From Massilia aquatica (lineage in GTDB: Bacteria > Pseudomonadota > Gammaproteobacteria > Burkholderiales > Burkholderiaceae_D): a DNA stretch of 64,000 nt. The notes beneath the pieces are model-generated. The model saw only the letters and a list, made by a program, of their open reading frames with translations, did not search any database and had not been told where the DNA came from. The stretch covers positions 103,506-167,505 of the forward strand of contig NZ_VVIW01000016.1 of the NCBI RefSeq assembly GCF_011682045.1, read 5' to 3'. Position 1 is the stretch's first letter; each line of letters opens with the position of its first letter. A program made the translations under genes and the position numbers. Positions 25,831 through 35,345 of the stretch are shown here, piece by piece.

Positions 25831-27324
25831 CTATTTGTTCACCGCCGCTGCGCGCTTTTCCCAGAAGCTGGCATTCTTGATGCCGAGCTTGACCGGATCG
25901 AAGGTGATCGGCCCGCCGGCCTTTAACTGGGCTTCGTAATCGCGCAGGCACAGCATGGTCGGCTTGGCCATGAAGAAAATGATCAGGATGCCGATGATGT
26001 TAATCCAGGCCATGATGCCAACCCCAATATCGCCGAGATTCCAGATATACCCCGCGCTATTGATCGTGCCGTAAGCGACCATCGCCATGATCACCAGTTT
26101 CACCATAACCAGGGGCACGCCGCGCTTGAACAAGCGGTTCAGGTAGGCGATATTGGTTTCCGCAATATAGTAGTAAGCAATAATCGTCGTGAAGGCGAAG
26201 AAGAACAGCGCCACACCGACAAAGATGGGACCAAAGCCGCCGAAAGCCGACTGCAGCGCCATTTGGGTAAACGCGGCCGATCCTATTTCGGTATTAGCCG
26301 GCAGGTTTTGCACGATAAACTGGCCGTCGGGCAGCGTCCCCTGCACGTTGTACTGACCGGTGATCAGGATCATCAAGGCGGTGGCCGTGCAGACCAGCAA
26401 AGTGTCGACGTAAATCGAAAACGCCTGCACCAGTCCCTGCTGGGCCGGGTGTTCGGTTTCCGCCGCGGCTGCCGCATGGGTGCCGGTCCCCTGCCCGGCT
26501 TCGTTGGAATAGACCCCGCGTTTCACGCCCCAGCCGATGGCTGCGCCAAAACCGGCTTGTGCCGTAAACGCATCCGAGAAAATCAGGCTGAACACGCCCG
26601 GCAGCTTCTCGATGTTCATTCCGACAACGGCCAGCGCCAGCAGGATGTAGCCGAGCGCCATGAAAGGGACGACGTATTCGGTAAATTGCGCAATGCGCTT
26701 GATACCGCCGAAAATGATCACCGCCAGCAGCGCCAGGATCGCGCCCAGGCCGATCAGTTTATGCGTGCCGACCGGACCGAGCACGGTGTCGACCATGGCG
26801 CCGTTGCCGAAAACCTGGGTCACCGCATTGCCGACGGCATTCGCTTGCACGCCCGGCAGGAAGATGCCGCAGGCGATCACGGACGAGATGGCAAAGGCGA
26901 TGCCAAGCCAGCGCCAGCCCAGGCAACGTTCGAAGAAATAGGCCGAGCCGCCGCGATACTGGCCGTCCTCTTCCACTTTATAGAGTTGGCCCAGGGTGGA
27001 TTCGGCATACGCCGTGCTGGCGCCGAGGAAAGCGACGACCCACATCCAGAACACCGCACCGGGGCCGCCGAAACCGATGGCCGCCGCGACGCCGGCGATA
27101 TTGCCCACGCCGACCCGGCCGGAGAGCGATACCGCGAGGGCTTGGAAGGAGGAAATGCCCGACGCGGTATCCTTGCGTTTGAACAGCAGGCGCAACATCT
27201 CCTTGACCTGGCGCACCTGCACAAAGCGCGTCTGGATCGAGTAAAACAAACCTGCGCCCAGGCAAAGGTAAATCAATCCCTTGCTCCAGATGATGCCATT
27301 GAGTTCGTTAATAAAAACTTCCAC
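25831..27324 (-). CDS. Alanine/glycine:cation symporter (AGCS family)
   Basis: Inner-membrane sodium or proton coupled amino acid importer, 497 aa with about eleven hydrophobic segments. AGCS blocks visible are GVGNIAGVAAAIGFGGPGAVFWMW (about residues 70-95), GVKRGVYSNEAGQGTG, and the C-terminal NIIGILIIF. The start is GTG at 27324, preceded by AGAGG with 6-nt spacing. Upstream spacer contains an ATCCGCA-CT-TGCGGAT dyad (27444-27459) of unknown role. Confidence 0.92.
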   Translation of the reverse strand: MEVFINELNGIIWSKGLIYLCLGAGLFYSIQTRFVQVRQVKEMLRLLFKRKDTASGISSFQALAVSLSGRVGVGNIAGVAAAIGFGGPGAVFWMWVVAFLGASTAYAESTLGQLYKVEEDGQYRGGSAYFFERCLGWRWLGIAFAISSVIACGIFLPGVQANAVGNAVTQVFGNGAMVDTVLGPVGTHKLIGLGAILALLAVIIFGGIKRIAQFTEYVVPFMALGYILLALAVVGMNIEKLPGVFSLIFSDAFTAQAGFGAAIGWGVKRGVYSNEAGQGTGTHAAAAAETEHPAQQGLVQAFSIYVDTLLVCTATALMILITGQYNVQGTLPDGQFIVQNLPANTEIGSAAFTQMALQSAFGGFGPIFVGVALFFFAFTTIIAYYYIAETNIAYLNRLFKRGVPLVMVKLVIMAMVAYGTINSAGYIWNLGDIGVGIMAWINIIGILIIFFMAKPTMLCLRDYEAQLKAGGPITFDPVKLGIKNASFWEKRAAAVNK

Positions 27325-27564
27325 CTGAACCTCTTCTCGTCTGTGTGAATCGTGGCCCGCGCGCTGTTGGCACGGGAGTCAATGACAACCGGGATGGAAA
27401 AGCAGTGCCACGCCCGCCTCGAACGATGGTCGAAGCAGACGGCATCCGCACTTGCGGATTTGCATTCTAAGGGATTAATTCTCAGAAAGACACGCTTTGG
27501 ACAATCTCACCCGATCATTCACTCAAGGACACGATCCTGCTGGTTCACACGACGGACGCGATGT

Positions 27565-28428
27565 TTACCACGTCATCTCGCCCTTGCTGACCTTGGCGCC
27601 GATATCGAGCGCCAGGCCCGGCGGCGCGTCGGGATAGGCGCTTTTCATGCGCGCGATCAGCTCGGCGCTGTTGGCCGTGGCGGCCAGGGTTTTCTCGTAA
27701 CGTTGCAGGTAGCCCTGGGTGTAGGCGATGCTGCCCGCGTCCAGTTGCGTGCCCGCCTTCATGTGCCCCGGAATGACCACGGCCGGTTTTAAGGCGGCCA
27801 TTTCGGCGAGCTGGGCGCTCCAGGCGCTGCGCTGCGCCGCCGTCGGCGCGTCCGCCATCCACAGGTGCAGGTTGCCGAACACGCCGATGGTGCCGGTGAT
27901 GGTCTTGATCGACGGAATCCACACATACGGACGATGGGCCAGCGCGCCTTGGGTGCCGCGCACTTCGACCGCCTGGCCGTCGATCGTGAGCGTCATGTTC
28001 TGCAAGGCCGTCGGCAAGCTGGTCGCCGCCGGCGCGTTCACGCCCATCTTGGGGGTCCAGAAGGCCACCTTGGCCGCCATTTTCTCCTTGATTTTCTCGA
28101 TCACTTGCGGCGTGGCGACCACCTGCGCCTTGGGGAAAATCTGCTTGAGCGTGTCCACGCCGAAGTAGTAGTCCGGATCGGCCTGGCTGACCAAGATGGT
28201 CTTGAGCTGCTTGCCACTGTCGAGCACGTTGGCGGCGATGCGCAGCGCGTCGGCGCGGGTAAAGCCGGCGTCGATCACCATGGCTTCGGTCTCGCCATAG
28301 ATCAGCGTCGAATTGACGTTGAAGCTGGGGCCGTCGGCGTTGTAGACCTTGGTTTGCAGGGCGGGCGCGGCCAGCGCATTGGTAAAGACCAGGGTCAGGG
28401 CGGCAGCGATGGCGGTAGTGCGGAACAT
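27565..28428 (-). CDS. Exported metallo-beta-lactamase-fold protein with degenerate zinc motif
   Basis: 287 aa with a signal peptide (MFRTTAIAAALTLVFTNALAAPA). The fold is recognisable from LIYGETEAMVIDAGFTRADALRIA and AVVIPGHMKAG, but the HxHxDH metal motif reads SQADPDYYFG, so three of the usual ligands are missing while the PGH histidine stays. It may bind one metal, none, or another cofactor. GGAG precedes the ATG at 28428. Divergent from a LysR regulator 103 bp away that is the obvious candidate controller. Confidence 0.82.
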   Translation of the reverse strand: MFRTTAIAAALTLVFTNALAAPALQTKVYNADGPSFNVNSTLIYGETEAMVIDAGFTRADALRIAANVLDSGKQLKTILVSQADPDYYFGVDTLKQIFPKAQVVATPQVIEKIKEKMAAKVAFWTPKMGVNAPAATSLPTALQNMTLTIDGQAVEVRGTQGALAHRPYVWIPSIKTITGTIGVFGNLHLWMADAPTAAQRSAWSAQLAEMAALKPAVVIPGHMKAGTQLDAGSIAYTQGYLQRYEKTLAATANSAELIARMKSAYPDAPPGLALDIGAKVSKGEMTW

Positions 28429-28531
28429 AGTGACTCCAATAAAGTTGTAGTACGGAAGCGGCCAGTGTAATGACGTCGCCCACGCCGATAAACGGGTTAA
28501 ACTGCACATGACTGTTTCATGGATCGGACAA

Positions 28532-29419
28532 ATGGATCGAATCACAGCAATGCGCGTTTTCGTCGAGGTGGCGACCAGCGGCAGCTTCAGCGCCAGCGCG
28601 GACAAGCTCGACATGTCGCGGGCGATGGTCACGCGCTACGTCTCGGAAATGGAAAAATGGCTGGGCACGCGCCTGTTGCAACGCACGACGCGGCGCGTCA
28701 CGCTCACCGATGCGGGCGAGAATTGTTTGCGGCGCAGCCAGCAGATGTTGTCGCTAAGCGAGCATATGGAAGAAGAAACCGCCAGCGGCGGCGAGTTGCG
28801 CGGACAGTTGCGCGTTACGTGCAGCATGTCGTTCGGACACGCGCAGCTGGCGCAGGCGCTCACCCGCTTCCTGGAGCGCCATCCGCGCCTGCATATCGAC
28901 CTTCATCTGAACGAAGGCGCGCTCAACCTGGTCGAAGCGCGCATCGACCTGGCGATCCGCATCAGCAGCGAACCGTCGCCCCTGCTCATTGCGCGCCCGC
29001 TGGCGCAATGCGACTCGCTGCTGGTGGCGTCGCCCGCCTATCTGGCCGCGCACGGCACGCCGGCCGCGCCGCGGGAACTGGAAAGCCACCGCTGCCTGAG
29101 CCATGCGAATGTGGGGCGCAATGTCTGGAGCTTCGCGCGCGATGGGGAATCGACCCAGGTCGACGTACGTAGTTTTTTCAGCGCGAATGACGCCACCGCC
29201 CTGCTGGCCTCGGCGCTGGGCGGCGGCGGCATTGCCATGCTGCCGACCTACCTGGTCAATCCGATGGTAGCCAGCGGCGCCTTGCAGCAAGTGTTGCCTG
29301 AATGGCGCATGCCGGCCCTGACGATTTATGCGATTTATCCGTCGCGCCGGCAATTGTCGCCGTCGGTGCGCGCGCTACTGGATTTTCTTGTCGAGCACTT
29401 TGCCATCCTGCCGTGGTGA
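28532..29419 (+). CDS. LysR-family transcriptional regulator
   Basis: 295 aa. N-terminal winged HTH (MRVFVEVATSGSFSASADKL...SRAMVTRYVSEMEKWLGTRLLQRTTRR) followed by the periplasmic-binding-type effector domain (about 90-290). The ATG at 28532 is the start next to the HTH, with GGA upstream. Divergent from the degenerate MBL-fold gene, the classic LysR arrangement, so it probably regulates that gene. Inducer unknown. Confidence 0.93.
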   Translation: MDRITAMRVFVEVATSGSFSASADKLDMSRAMVTRYVSEMEKWLGTRLLQRTTRRVTLTDAGENCLRRSQQMLSLSEHMEEETASGGELRGQLRVTCSMSFGHAQLAQALTRFLERHPRLHIDLHLNEGALNLVEARIDLAIRISSEPSPLLIARPLAQCDSLLVASPAYLAAHGTPAAPRELESHRCLSHANVGRNVWSFARDGESTQVDVRSFFSANDATALLASALGGGGIAMLPTYLVNPMVASGALQQVLPEWRMPALTIYAIYPSRRQLSPSVRALLDFLVEHFAILPW

Positions 29420-29473
29420 GGCTGGCGCTTGACGCTGACCAAGCACCGCCGATGGCGGGAAAACAACGCCTTC

Positions 29474-29788
29474 TTATCCTTCGAGATCGGTGGGAATTCC
29501 GAATTCGTCGTGATTGCCGCGCCGCAAGGCCGGTTTGGTGAGCACGCGCAAGGACACGCTGATATGGACCGAGTTATCTGCCAGATACTCCGCAGCGCCG
29601 CACGTCCCCAGCATGGCTTGCAAAATGATCCCGACCTCGACTTTTTGCGCGGTCAGCGTATCGCCGCGCCCGATCACGCGCAAGGGGCGTGCCGGGGCCG
29701 CCAGGGCGGTAGCGACGGCAATTGGATCGTTACTGGCCGGAACAGTTCTGTTCAGGGCCGCATCATCGAGTTCAGCGAAAATTTTCAT
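29474..29788 (-). CDS. Small hypothetical protein
   Basis: 104 aa, MKIFAELDDAALNRTVPASN at the start. Codon use resembles the surrounding genes, which supports it as real, but no family is recognised and the Shine-Dalgarno is poor. A longer in-frame start exists at 29839. No signal peptide, membrane segment or Cys motif. Overlapping plus-strand frames are less convincing. Confidence 0.5.
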   Translation of the reverse strand: MKIFAELDDAALNRTVPASNDPIAVATALAAPARPLRVIGRGDTLTAQKVEVGIILQAMLGTCGAAEYLADNSVHISVSLRVLTKPALRRGNHDEFGIPTDLEG

Positions 29789-29940
29789 TCTGGGGATACT
29801 AAGGTTGATCTTACATGTGGTCGGTTCGCCAACACGCATAGACAGAGGTCGCGAACAAGCATTGTAACTTAAGCATCTTAATTAAATAAATGCAACTGAA
29901 CAGTGCACTCAAGCCAACTTTGTTGCTTTTATGCGCTATC

Positions 29941-32301
29941 ATGGCTTTCAGACATCCGGATCCGCTCATCCATTTGAGCACAAAAAACGCCATGCAAATA
30001 CCAAAAAGAGTGTTCCAACTTGCAAAACAGCCCGCACTGTCGGGTTTTAGCGTCCTCGCGGCCGACACCATCGCCAGGGCCGGCGCCACCCTCGACAAAG
30101 CCCTGCAAGGCAAGGGCACGGCCGACCTGCACCTGATGACCAACGCCCGCTACGTCCTGCGCCAGAACGCCGCGCGGCTACAAGAGCGCATGGAGCATCA
30201 CTTCGCCAGCTACCTCGAGCGCGCCATGGACACCATGTACATGGACACCCGCGCCAGCATCGACGAGATCAGCGCCGAGAACCTGACCCTGATCGAGGAC
30301 GATGTGGTCACCCGGCAAATCGAAATCGATCGCCTGGTGATGCGCCTGCGCGACGCCGACCAGCCCAGCCTCGGGCGCCTGAACCTGATGATTGCGCAGT
30401 TGCATGGCGACGGCGACGTGCGCGAGCGCGAAAACCCTTTCCGTCCCTACCTGCTGGCGCGCTCGCTGCACGAAGCGCTGCGCCAGTGCGTCGCGGACGA
30501 GGTGCAGTCGAAAGTGCTGTTCGACACCCTGTCGCTGGCGATGGTACATTGCCTGCAAGGATACTACGTTGCAATAGAAGAAGTGTTCGAATCGCGTGGA
30601 ATTTCCACAAAATTGACCGCCCGCCCAACGGCGCTCACGCGCGCCCAGCGCGACCGGCTGGCCTGGCAAAAGGCGGCGGAACAGCTGATCGCCCACGGTC
30701 CCGCCAACGGGCGCGCTGTTGCGCCGGCAGCACACCCGTCCGCCCCGCCAGCCCAGCAAAAACAAGCGCGCATGATTCCTCAATTGCAACGCCTGATGCA
30801 GCAGCAACGGCAGGCGCCGGCGCTGCACGGCAGTTCCCTGTCCCAGCAGCCGCTGCCGGACTTGCAGGACATGGTGTGGAACGTTTTCAACCAGCCGAAA
30901 GCGGCTCGCCCGCCGCGCCACGCCCACGCGCCGGCCATGGCGGGCGATGCCGGCGGCAGGCCCAGCGCCCTGGAAGCGCAACTGAAACAATTGCAGCAGG
31001 CACGTCCGGCCCAGGCCGGCGCGCGGGCCGGCCGCGAGGCGCCCGCCCCGCTCGACCTGCGCGCCAGGCTGGCCGATGCCGCCAGCAGCGAGCCGGAGCG
31101 GGTCACGATCGACCTGGTCAGCCTGCTGTTCGAATCCATCGTGCACGACGAACAATTGCCGGAGAGCGTGCGCGGACAGCTCGGCCGCCTGCACGTGCCC
31201 TTCCTGCGCGCCGCCATGCAGGAACCATCGATGCTGCACGACGCCCAGCATCCGGCGCGCCGCCTGCTCGACCGGATCGGCACCGTGGCGACCGGCATCA
31301 CGCCCGAGATGGCGTGCTATCCCGCGCTGGAACAGCAGATCGACACGGTGCTCGACGAGGTGCTGGAGCGCTTCGACACCGACGTGACGGCATTTGCCGA
31401 CGCCCAGCGCCAGCTCGACCAGTTCGTGTCGGCATTGCTGCCGCGCAGCGACCTGGGCCTGGCGCGCTGCATCGACACCCTCGGCACGCTGGAAGCGGCC
31501 AGTGCGCGCCACAGCGATGCCACGACCGCGCTGGCGCCCCTGCTCGACCCGCTCGACCTCGACCCGCGCATCGGCAACTTCATTACCGGTATCTGGAGCC
31601 GGGTGCTGGCCCATCCCGCCAGCGAGGCGAGCGCCGGCCAGGCCATGCTGGCCGATCTGATCTGGAGTTCGCAGGAAAAAACCACCCTGGAAGACCGCGC
31701 CGTGATGGTCGGCATGCTGCCTGGCATGGTCAAACGGGTGCGCGAAGGGCTGGCTGCGGCCGGCATGGGCCAGGAAGCGGCCAAGGCCGCGCTCGACCAG
31801 CTGGTGATGGTGCACATGGATGTGCTGGGACAGCGCCAGCCGCCATCGGCGCGTCCCGCCACCCTGGCCCAGCTGCGCGCCCACTTCGCCGCCTTCGACG
31901 GGGTGCCGGAAGCGGGCCGTGACGCGGTCAGCATCGGCCACGAGCAGCTCGAAGCGGCGCTGGCGCAGCGCGGCATCCGCGCCGACCTGTACACCGATCC
32001 GGGCAAGAGTGCGGCGCGCGCCGCCGACGAACAAGAATGGCTGGGCATGGCGCTGCCGGGCGCCGGCTTCGAAATCGCCCTCGACGGGCGTTACGTGCCG
32101 GCGCGCCTGAATGCGGTGAGCCCGCGCGGCAGCCTGTATCTGTTTTCGGTCAAGGGGCAGGCCGCGCCCGCCACCTTCACCCGCGACGCCCTGCTGGCGG
32201 CAATGCAGGATGAAACCTTGCGCACGGTGGAACACGCGCCCGTGTTCGAGCGCGCGGTCGAGTCGCTGATGGCTGGCGCCGAAGCGCTCAGCAACGCCTG
32301 A
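29941..32301 (+). CDS. DUF1631 family protein
   Basis: Large cytoplasmic-looking protein, 786 aa from the chosen start. The helical, Arg/Asp/Gln-rich sequence with an N-terminal block (LHLMTNARYVLRQNAARLQERM...HFASYLERAMDTMYMD) and the RPYLLARSLHEALRQCV segment fits DUF1631, a family restricted mostly to beta- and gammaproteobacteria; function unknown. About residues 230-370 are low complexity (Gln/Pro/Ala-rich linker), separating N and C helical domains. Start is uncertain (29890, 29941 or 29992); none has a good ribosome site. Converges on the zinc protease gene with 6 bp between stops. Confidence 0.8.
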   Translation: MAFRHPDPLIHLSTKNAMQIPKRVFQLAKQPALSGFSVLAADTIARAGATLDKALQGKGTADLHLMTNARYVLRQNAARLQERMEHHFASYLERAMDTMYMDTRASIDEISAENLTLIEDDVVTRQIEIDRLVMRLRDADQPSLGRLNLMIAQLHGDGDVRERENPFRPYLLARSLHEALRQCVADEVQSKVLFDTLSLAMVHCLQGYYVAIEEVFESRGISTKLTARPTALTRAQRDRLAWQKAAEQLIAHGPANGRAVAPAAHPSAPPAQQKQARMIPQLQRLMQQQRQAPALHGSSLSQQPLPDLQDMVWNVFNQPKAARPPRHAHAPAMAGDAGGRPSALEAQLKQLQQARPAQAGARAGREAPAPLDLRARLADAASSEPERVTIDLVSLLFESIVHDEQLPESVRGQLGRLHVPFLRAAMQEPSMLHDAQHPARRLLDRIGTVATGITPEMACYPALEQQIDTVLDEVLERFDTDVTAFADAQRQLDQFVSALLPRSDLGLARCIDTLGTLEAASARHSDATTALAPLLDPLDLDPRIGNFITGIWSRVLAHPASEASAGQAMLADLIWSSQEKTTLEDRAVMVGMLPGMVKRVREGLAAAGMGQEAAKAALDQLVMVHMDVLGQRQPPSARPATLAQLRAHFAAFDGVPEAGRDAVSIGHEQLEAALAQRGIRADLYTDPGKSAARAADEQEWLGMALPGAGFEIALDGRYVPARLNAVSPRGSLYLFSVKGQAAPATFTRDALLAAMQDETLRTVEHAPVFERAVESLMAGAEALSNA

Positions 32302-32307
32302 GCTGTT

Positions 32308-33195
32308 TTACAGCTGGCGCGCGGCGAAGGTATCGCACTGCGCTACCTGGCCGTTGTCGAGGCCGCGCTTGAACCAGCGCGCGCGCTGTTCCGAGCTGCC
32401 GTGGGTAAACGAATCGGGCACCACATGGCCTTGCGACTGGCGCTGCAAGGCATCGTCGCCGATCGCCGTTGCGGCCTTGAGTGCGGCATCGACATCGCCC
32501 TGCTCCAGGATCGCGCGCGACTGGTTGGCGTGGAACGCCCATACCCCGGCGAAACAGTCGGCCTGCAATTCCAGACGCACCGACATCGCGTTCGCCTGTT
32601 TTTCGGTGCCGCGCTGACGCGCCTCGTCGACCTTGTCGGTCAGGCCCATGGAATGCTGCACGTGATGGCCGATTTCGTGGGCAATCACGTAGGCCTGGGC
32701 AAACTCGCCTTCGACCTTGAAGCGCTCTTCCATCAGCTGGAAAAAGCTCATGTCCAGATACACCTTGCGGTCGGCCGGGCAATAGAACGGCCCGGTCGCG
32801 CTGCTGCCCGCCCCGCAGGCGGTCTGGGTACGGCCCGAATACAGTTGCAGCGCCGGCTTCTGGTACGTGCCGCCCTGTTCACGGAACAACTTCGTCCACA
32901 CATCTTCGGTATCGGCCAGCACCACGCGCACGAACTTCGAGCCGCGGTCGTTGGCCGGGACGCCCGGCGCCTGGCTCTGCTGTTGCTGCACCGCCTGCCC
33001 GCCACCGCCGCCGCTCATGATGTTCAGGATCGTCATCGGATTGACCCCGAAAATCCAGCCGCCTACCAGCGCGATGACGATCGAGCCGATCCCGACCGAG
33101 CGTCCGCCGAAGCCAAAACCGCCCCCGCCGCCGCCCCCGCCCGAACCGCGCACATCTTCCACGTTGTCGCTTTCGCGATTACCTTCCCATTTCAT
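32308..33195 (-). CDS. YpfJ-type neutral zinc metallopeptidase
   Basis: 295 aa. MKWEGNRESDNVEDVRGSGG starts the protein, as in YpfJ; a Gly-rich stretch precedes one membrane segment (about residues 36-55), and the catalytic motif is AHEIGHHVQ with the distal ligand region RLELQADCFAGVWA. The protease domain should face the periplasm. GGAG precedes the ATG at 33195. Physiological substrate unknown. Confidence 0.93.
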   Translation of the reverse strand: MKWEGNRESDNVEDVRGSGGGGGGGGFGFGGRSVGIGSIVIALVGGWIFGVNPMTILNIMSGGGGGQAVQQQQSQAPGVPANDRGSKFVRVVLADTEDVWTKLFREQGGTYQKPALQLYSGRTQTACGAGSSATGPFYCPADRKVYLDMSFFQLMEERFKVEGEFAQAYVIAHEIGHHVQHSMGLTDKVDEARQRGTEKQANAMSVRLELQADCFAGVWAFHANQSRAILEQGDVDAALKAATAIGDDALQRQSQGHVVPDSFTHGSSEQRARWFKRGLDNGQVAQCDTFAARQL

Positions 33196-33315
33196 GTTCT
33201 GCTCCACAATGCATTTTGTTAATCTTATAATGACTTTACGCTGAAAGCCAATTTCCTGGCGCACACAGCGACGTTAACTGTTCGCCTTGCGCGACAACCT
33301 GCCCCGCCCGCACCC

Positions 33316-33747
33316 ATGACCGAACCGTCCGCCTGCTTTCTCCTTGCCGCCGCCGGCCTCAGCGCCGCCGCGTCCGCCCTGCACCTTGCCTGCATCGCCG
33401 GCGGACCCGACTGGTACCGCGCCCTTGGCGCGGGCGAGCCGATGGCGCGCATGGCCGCGTCCGGCTCCTGGTATCCCGCCATGGTCACCGCCGCCATCAG
33501 CACCGTGCTGATGATCTGGGCCGCGTATGCGCTGGCGGGCGCCGGCGTGCTGCCGCGCCTGCCATGGATGCGCGCCATCCTGTGCGCCATCACCGCCGTG
33601 TATGTGGCGCGCGGACTGGCCTTTGTACCGATGATGTTGCTGATGCCCGGCCGCAGCCTGGTGTTCTGGGGCTGGAGCTCGGCCATCTGCATGGGCATCG
33701 GCATCGTGCATGTGCTCGGCGTGCGCCAGGCCTGGGCCTCGCTGTGA
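33316..33747 (+). CDS. Small four-segment membrane protein, unknown
   Basis: 143 aa with four hydrophobic segments (about 8-28, 53-75, 84-110, 114-138). The regular topology and coding bias support it, but no named family is recognised. It ends 13 bp before the YdcF-type gene and probably shares its transcript. Confidence 0.7.
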   Translation: MTEPSACFLLAAAGLSAAASALHLACIAGGPDWYRALGAGEPMARMAASGSWYPAMVTAAISTVLMIWAAYALAGAGVLPRLPWMRAILCAITAVYVARGLAFVPMMLLMPGRSLVFWGWSSAICMGIGIVHVLGVRQAWASL

Positions 33748-33760
33748 GGAAGCGGCGGCG

Positions 33761-34510
33761 ATGATCGACATTGTGGTGCGCGTGCTGCTCATGCCACCGA
33801 TGAGCCTGATCATGCTGATCCTGGCCGGCTACGCCCTGCGGCGGCGCTGGCCGCGCAGCGGGCGCGCCGTCAGCCGGCTGGGACTGGCCGCCCTGCTGGT
33901 GCTCTCGACCAGCGCCGGCTCGCTGCTGCTGGTGCGGCCGCTCGAACAACTGACCGCGCCGCTGGCCGACGCCCGTGCCAGCGGCGCCCAGGCGATCGTG
34001 GTGCTGGCGGCCGGCAACGTGCATGCCGCGCCCGAGTACGGCGGCGCCGACATTCCGGACGACATCGCCCTGCTGCGCCTGCGCTACGCGGCGCACCTGC
34101 AACACGCCACCAATTTGCCGCTGCTGGTGAGCGGCGGCAATGGCGAACCGGACAAAGGCATTCCGCCCAAGGCCGTCACCATGGCGCGCGCCCTGCGCGA
34201 GGACTTCCGCACGCCGGTGGCCTGGACCGAAGAGCGCTCGGCCGACACCACCCAGAATGCCATGTACAGCGCCGCCATGCTCAAGGCCGCCGGGGTACGG
34301 CGCGTGCTGCTGGTCACGCACGCCATGCACATGGCGCGCGCCGAGCGCGCCTTCCGCGCCGCCGGCCTGGACGTGGTGCCGGCGCCGACCATGTTCTATT
34401 CGCGCAGCACGCTGTCGCCGCTGATGTTCGTGCCCGGCTGGAGCGGCATGTTCCGCTCGTACTACGCCACCCACGAGTGGATCGGCCTGGCGTGGCAGCG
34501 CCTGCACTGA
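33761..34510 (+). CDS. YdcF family protein (DUF218)
   Basis: 249 aa. Two N-terminal membrane segments precede the DUF218 domain: AQAIVVLAAGNVHAAPEYGG, LPLLVSGGNGEPDKG, WTEERSADTTQNAMYSA and VRRVLLVTHAMHMARAERAF are its four blocks. Members such as ElyC/SanA affect envelope integrity. GAGG lies 11 nt before the ATG. Downstream gene is convergent. Confidence 0.9.
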   Translation: MIDIVVRVLLMPPMSLIMLILAGYALRRRWPRSGRAVSRLGLAALLVLSTSAGSLLLVRPLEQLTAPLADARASGAQAIVVLAAGNVHAAPEYGGADIPDDIALLRLRYAAHLQHATNLPLLVSGGNGEPDKGIPPKAVTMARALREDFRTPVAWTEERSADTTQNAMYSAAMLKAAGVRRVLLVTHAMHMARAERAFRAAGLDVVPAPTMFYSRSTLSPLMFVPGWSGMFRSYYATHEWIGLAWQRLH

Positions 34511-34554
34511 GCGGCCCGCGCACGCCTTGACTGGCCGCCTGGCGCGCCAGCGTC

Positions 34555-35343
34555 TCAGCCGGCGGACGGACTGTCGCGCGCCCGCTCGAGCAGCCCGCCC
34601 AGCATCTCCAGCGGCAGTGGAAACACGATCGTCGTGCTCTTGTCGCTGGCCAGGGTGCCCAGGGTTTGCAGGTAGCGCAGCTGCATTGCGCCCTGCTGCC
34701 GCGCCAGCACGTTGGCCGCCTGCATCAGCTTTTCGGACGCCTGCAATTCGCCTTCCGCATGGATGACCTTGGCGCGCCGCTCGCGTTCGGCTTCCGCCTG
34801 GCGGGCGATGGCGCGCACCATCGATTCATCCAGGTCGACATGCTTGATTTCGACATTGGCCACCTTGATGCCCCAGGCGTCGGTCTGGGCGTCGAGCACC
34901 TGCTGGATATCGATGTTGAGCCGCTCGCGCTCGGCCAGCATGTCGTCGAGCTCATGCTTGCCGAGCACCGAGCGCAGGGTGGTCTGCGCCAGCTGGCTGG
35001 TCGCTTCCATGAAGTTGGCAACCTGGATGATGGCGCGCTCCGGGTCGATCACGCGGAAGTACAGCACGGCATTGACCTTGACCGAGACATTGTCGCGCGA
35101 GATCACATCCTGCTTGGGCACGTCGAGCACGATGGTGCGCAGGTCGACCCGCACCATTTGCTGCAGCACGGGAATGAGCAGGATCAGCCCCGGTCCCTTG
35201 ACCGCCCAGAAACGCCCCAGCTGGAACACCACGCCGCGCTCGTACTCGCGCAAGATGCGCACCGACAATGCCAGCAGCATCAGCAACAGGAACAGCAGGA
35301 AAAACACCAGCGTGCGGATACCTAACCCGAGACCATCGTCCAT
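34555..35343 (-). CDS. Slipin family protein (stomatin/SPFH domain)
   Basis: 262 aa. One N-terminal membrane hairpin ([20 protein letters not shown]) and an SPFH domain beginning [20 protein letters not shown]. Slipins form membrane microdomain scaffolds and work with the NfeD-type membrane protease. Its AGGAG ribosome site overlaps the end of the NfeD gene, whose stop lies 2 bp before the ATG, so translation is coupled. Confidence 0.94.
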   Translation of the reverse strand: MDDGLGLGIRTLVFFLLFLLLMLLALSVRILREYERGVVFQLGRFWAVKGPGLILLIPVLQQMVRVDLRTIVLDVPKQDVISRDNVSVKVNAVLYFRVIDPERAIIQVANFMEATSQLAQTTLRSVLGKHELDDMLAERERLNIDIQQVLDAQTDAWGIKVANVEIKHVDLDESMVRAIARQAEAERERRAKVIHAEGELQASEKLMQAANVLARQQGAMQLRYLQTLGTLASDKSTTIVFPLPLEMLGGLLERARDSPSAG

Positions 35344-35345
35344 CG

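Noticed and set aside
30178..32235. 685-codon minus-strand frame under the DUF1631 gene
   Set aside because: Low-complexity Arg/Gly/His composition and no ribosome site; a shadow of the sense gene.
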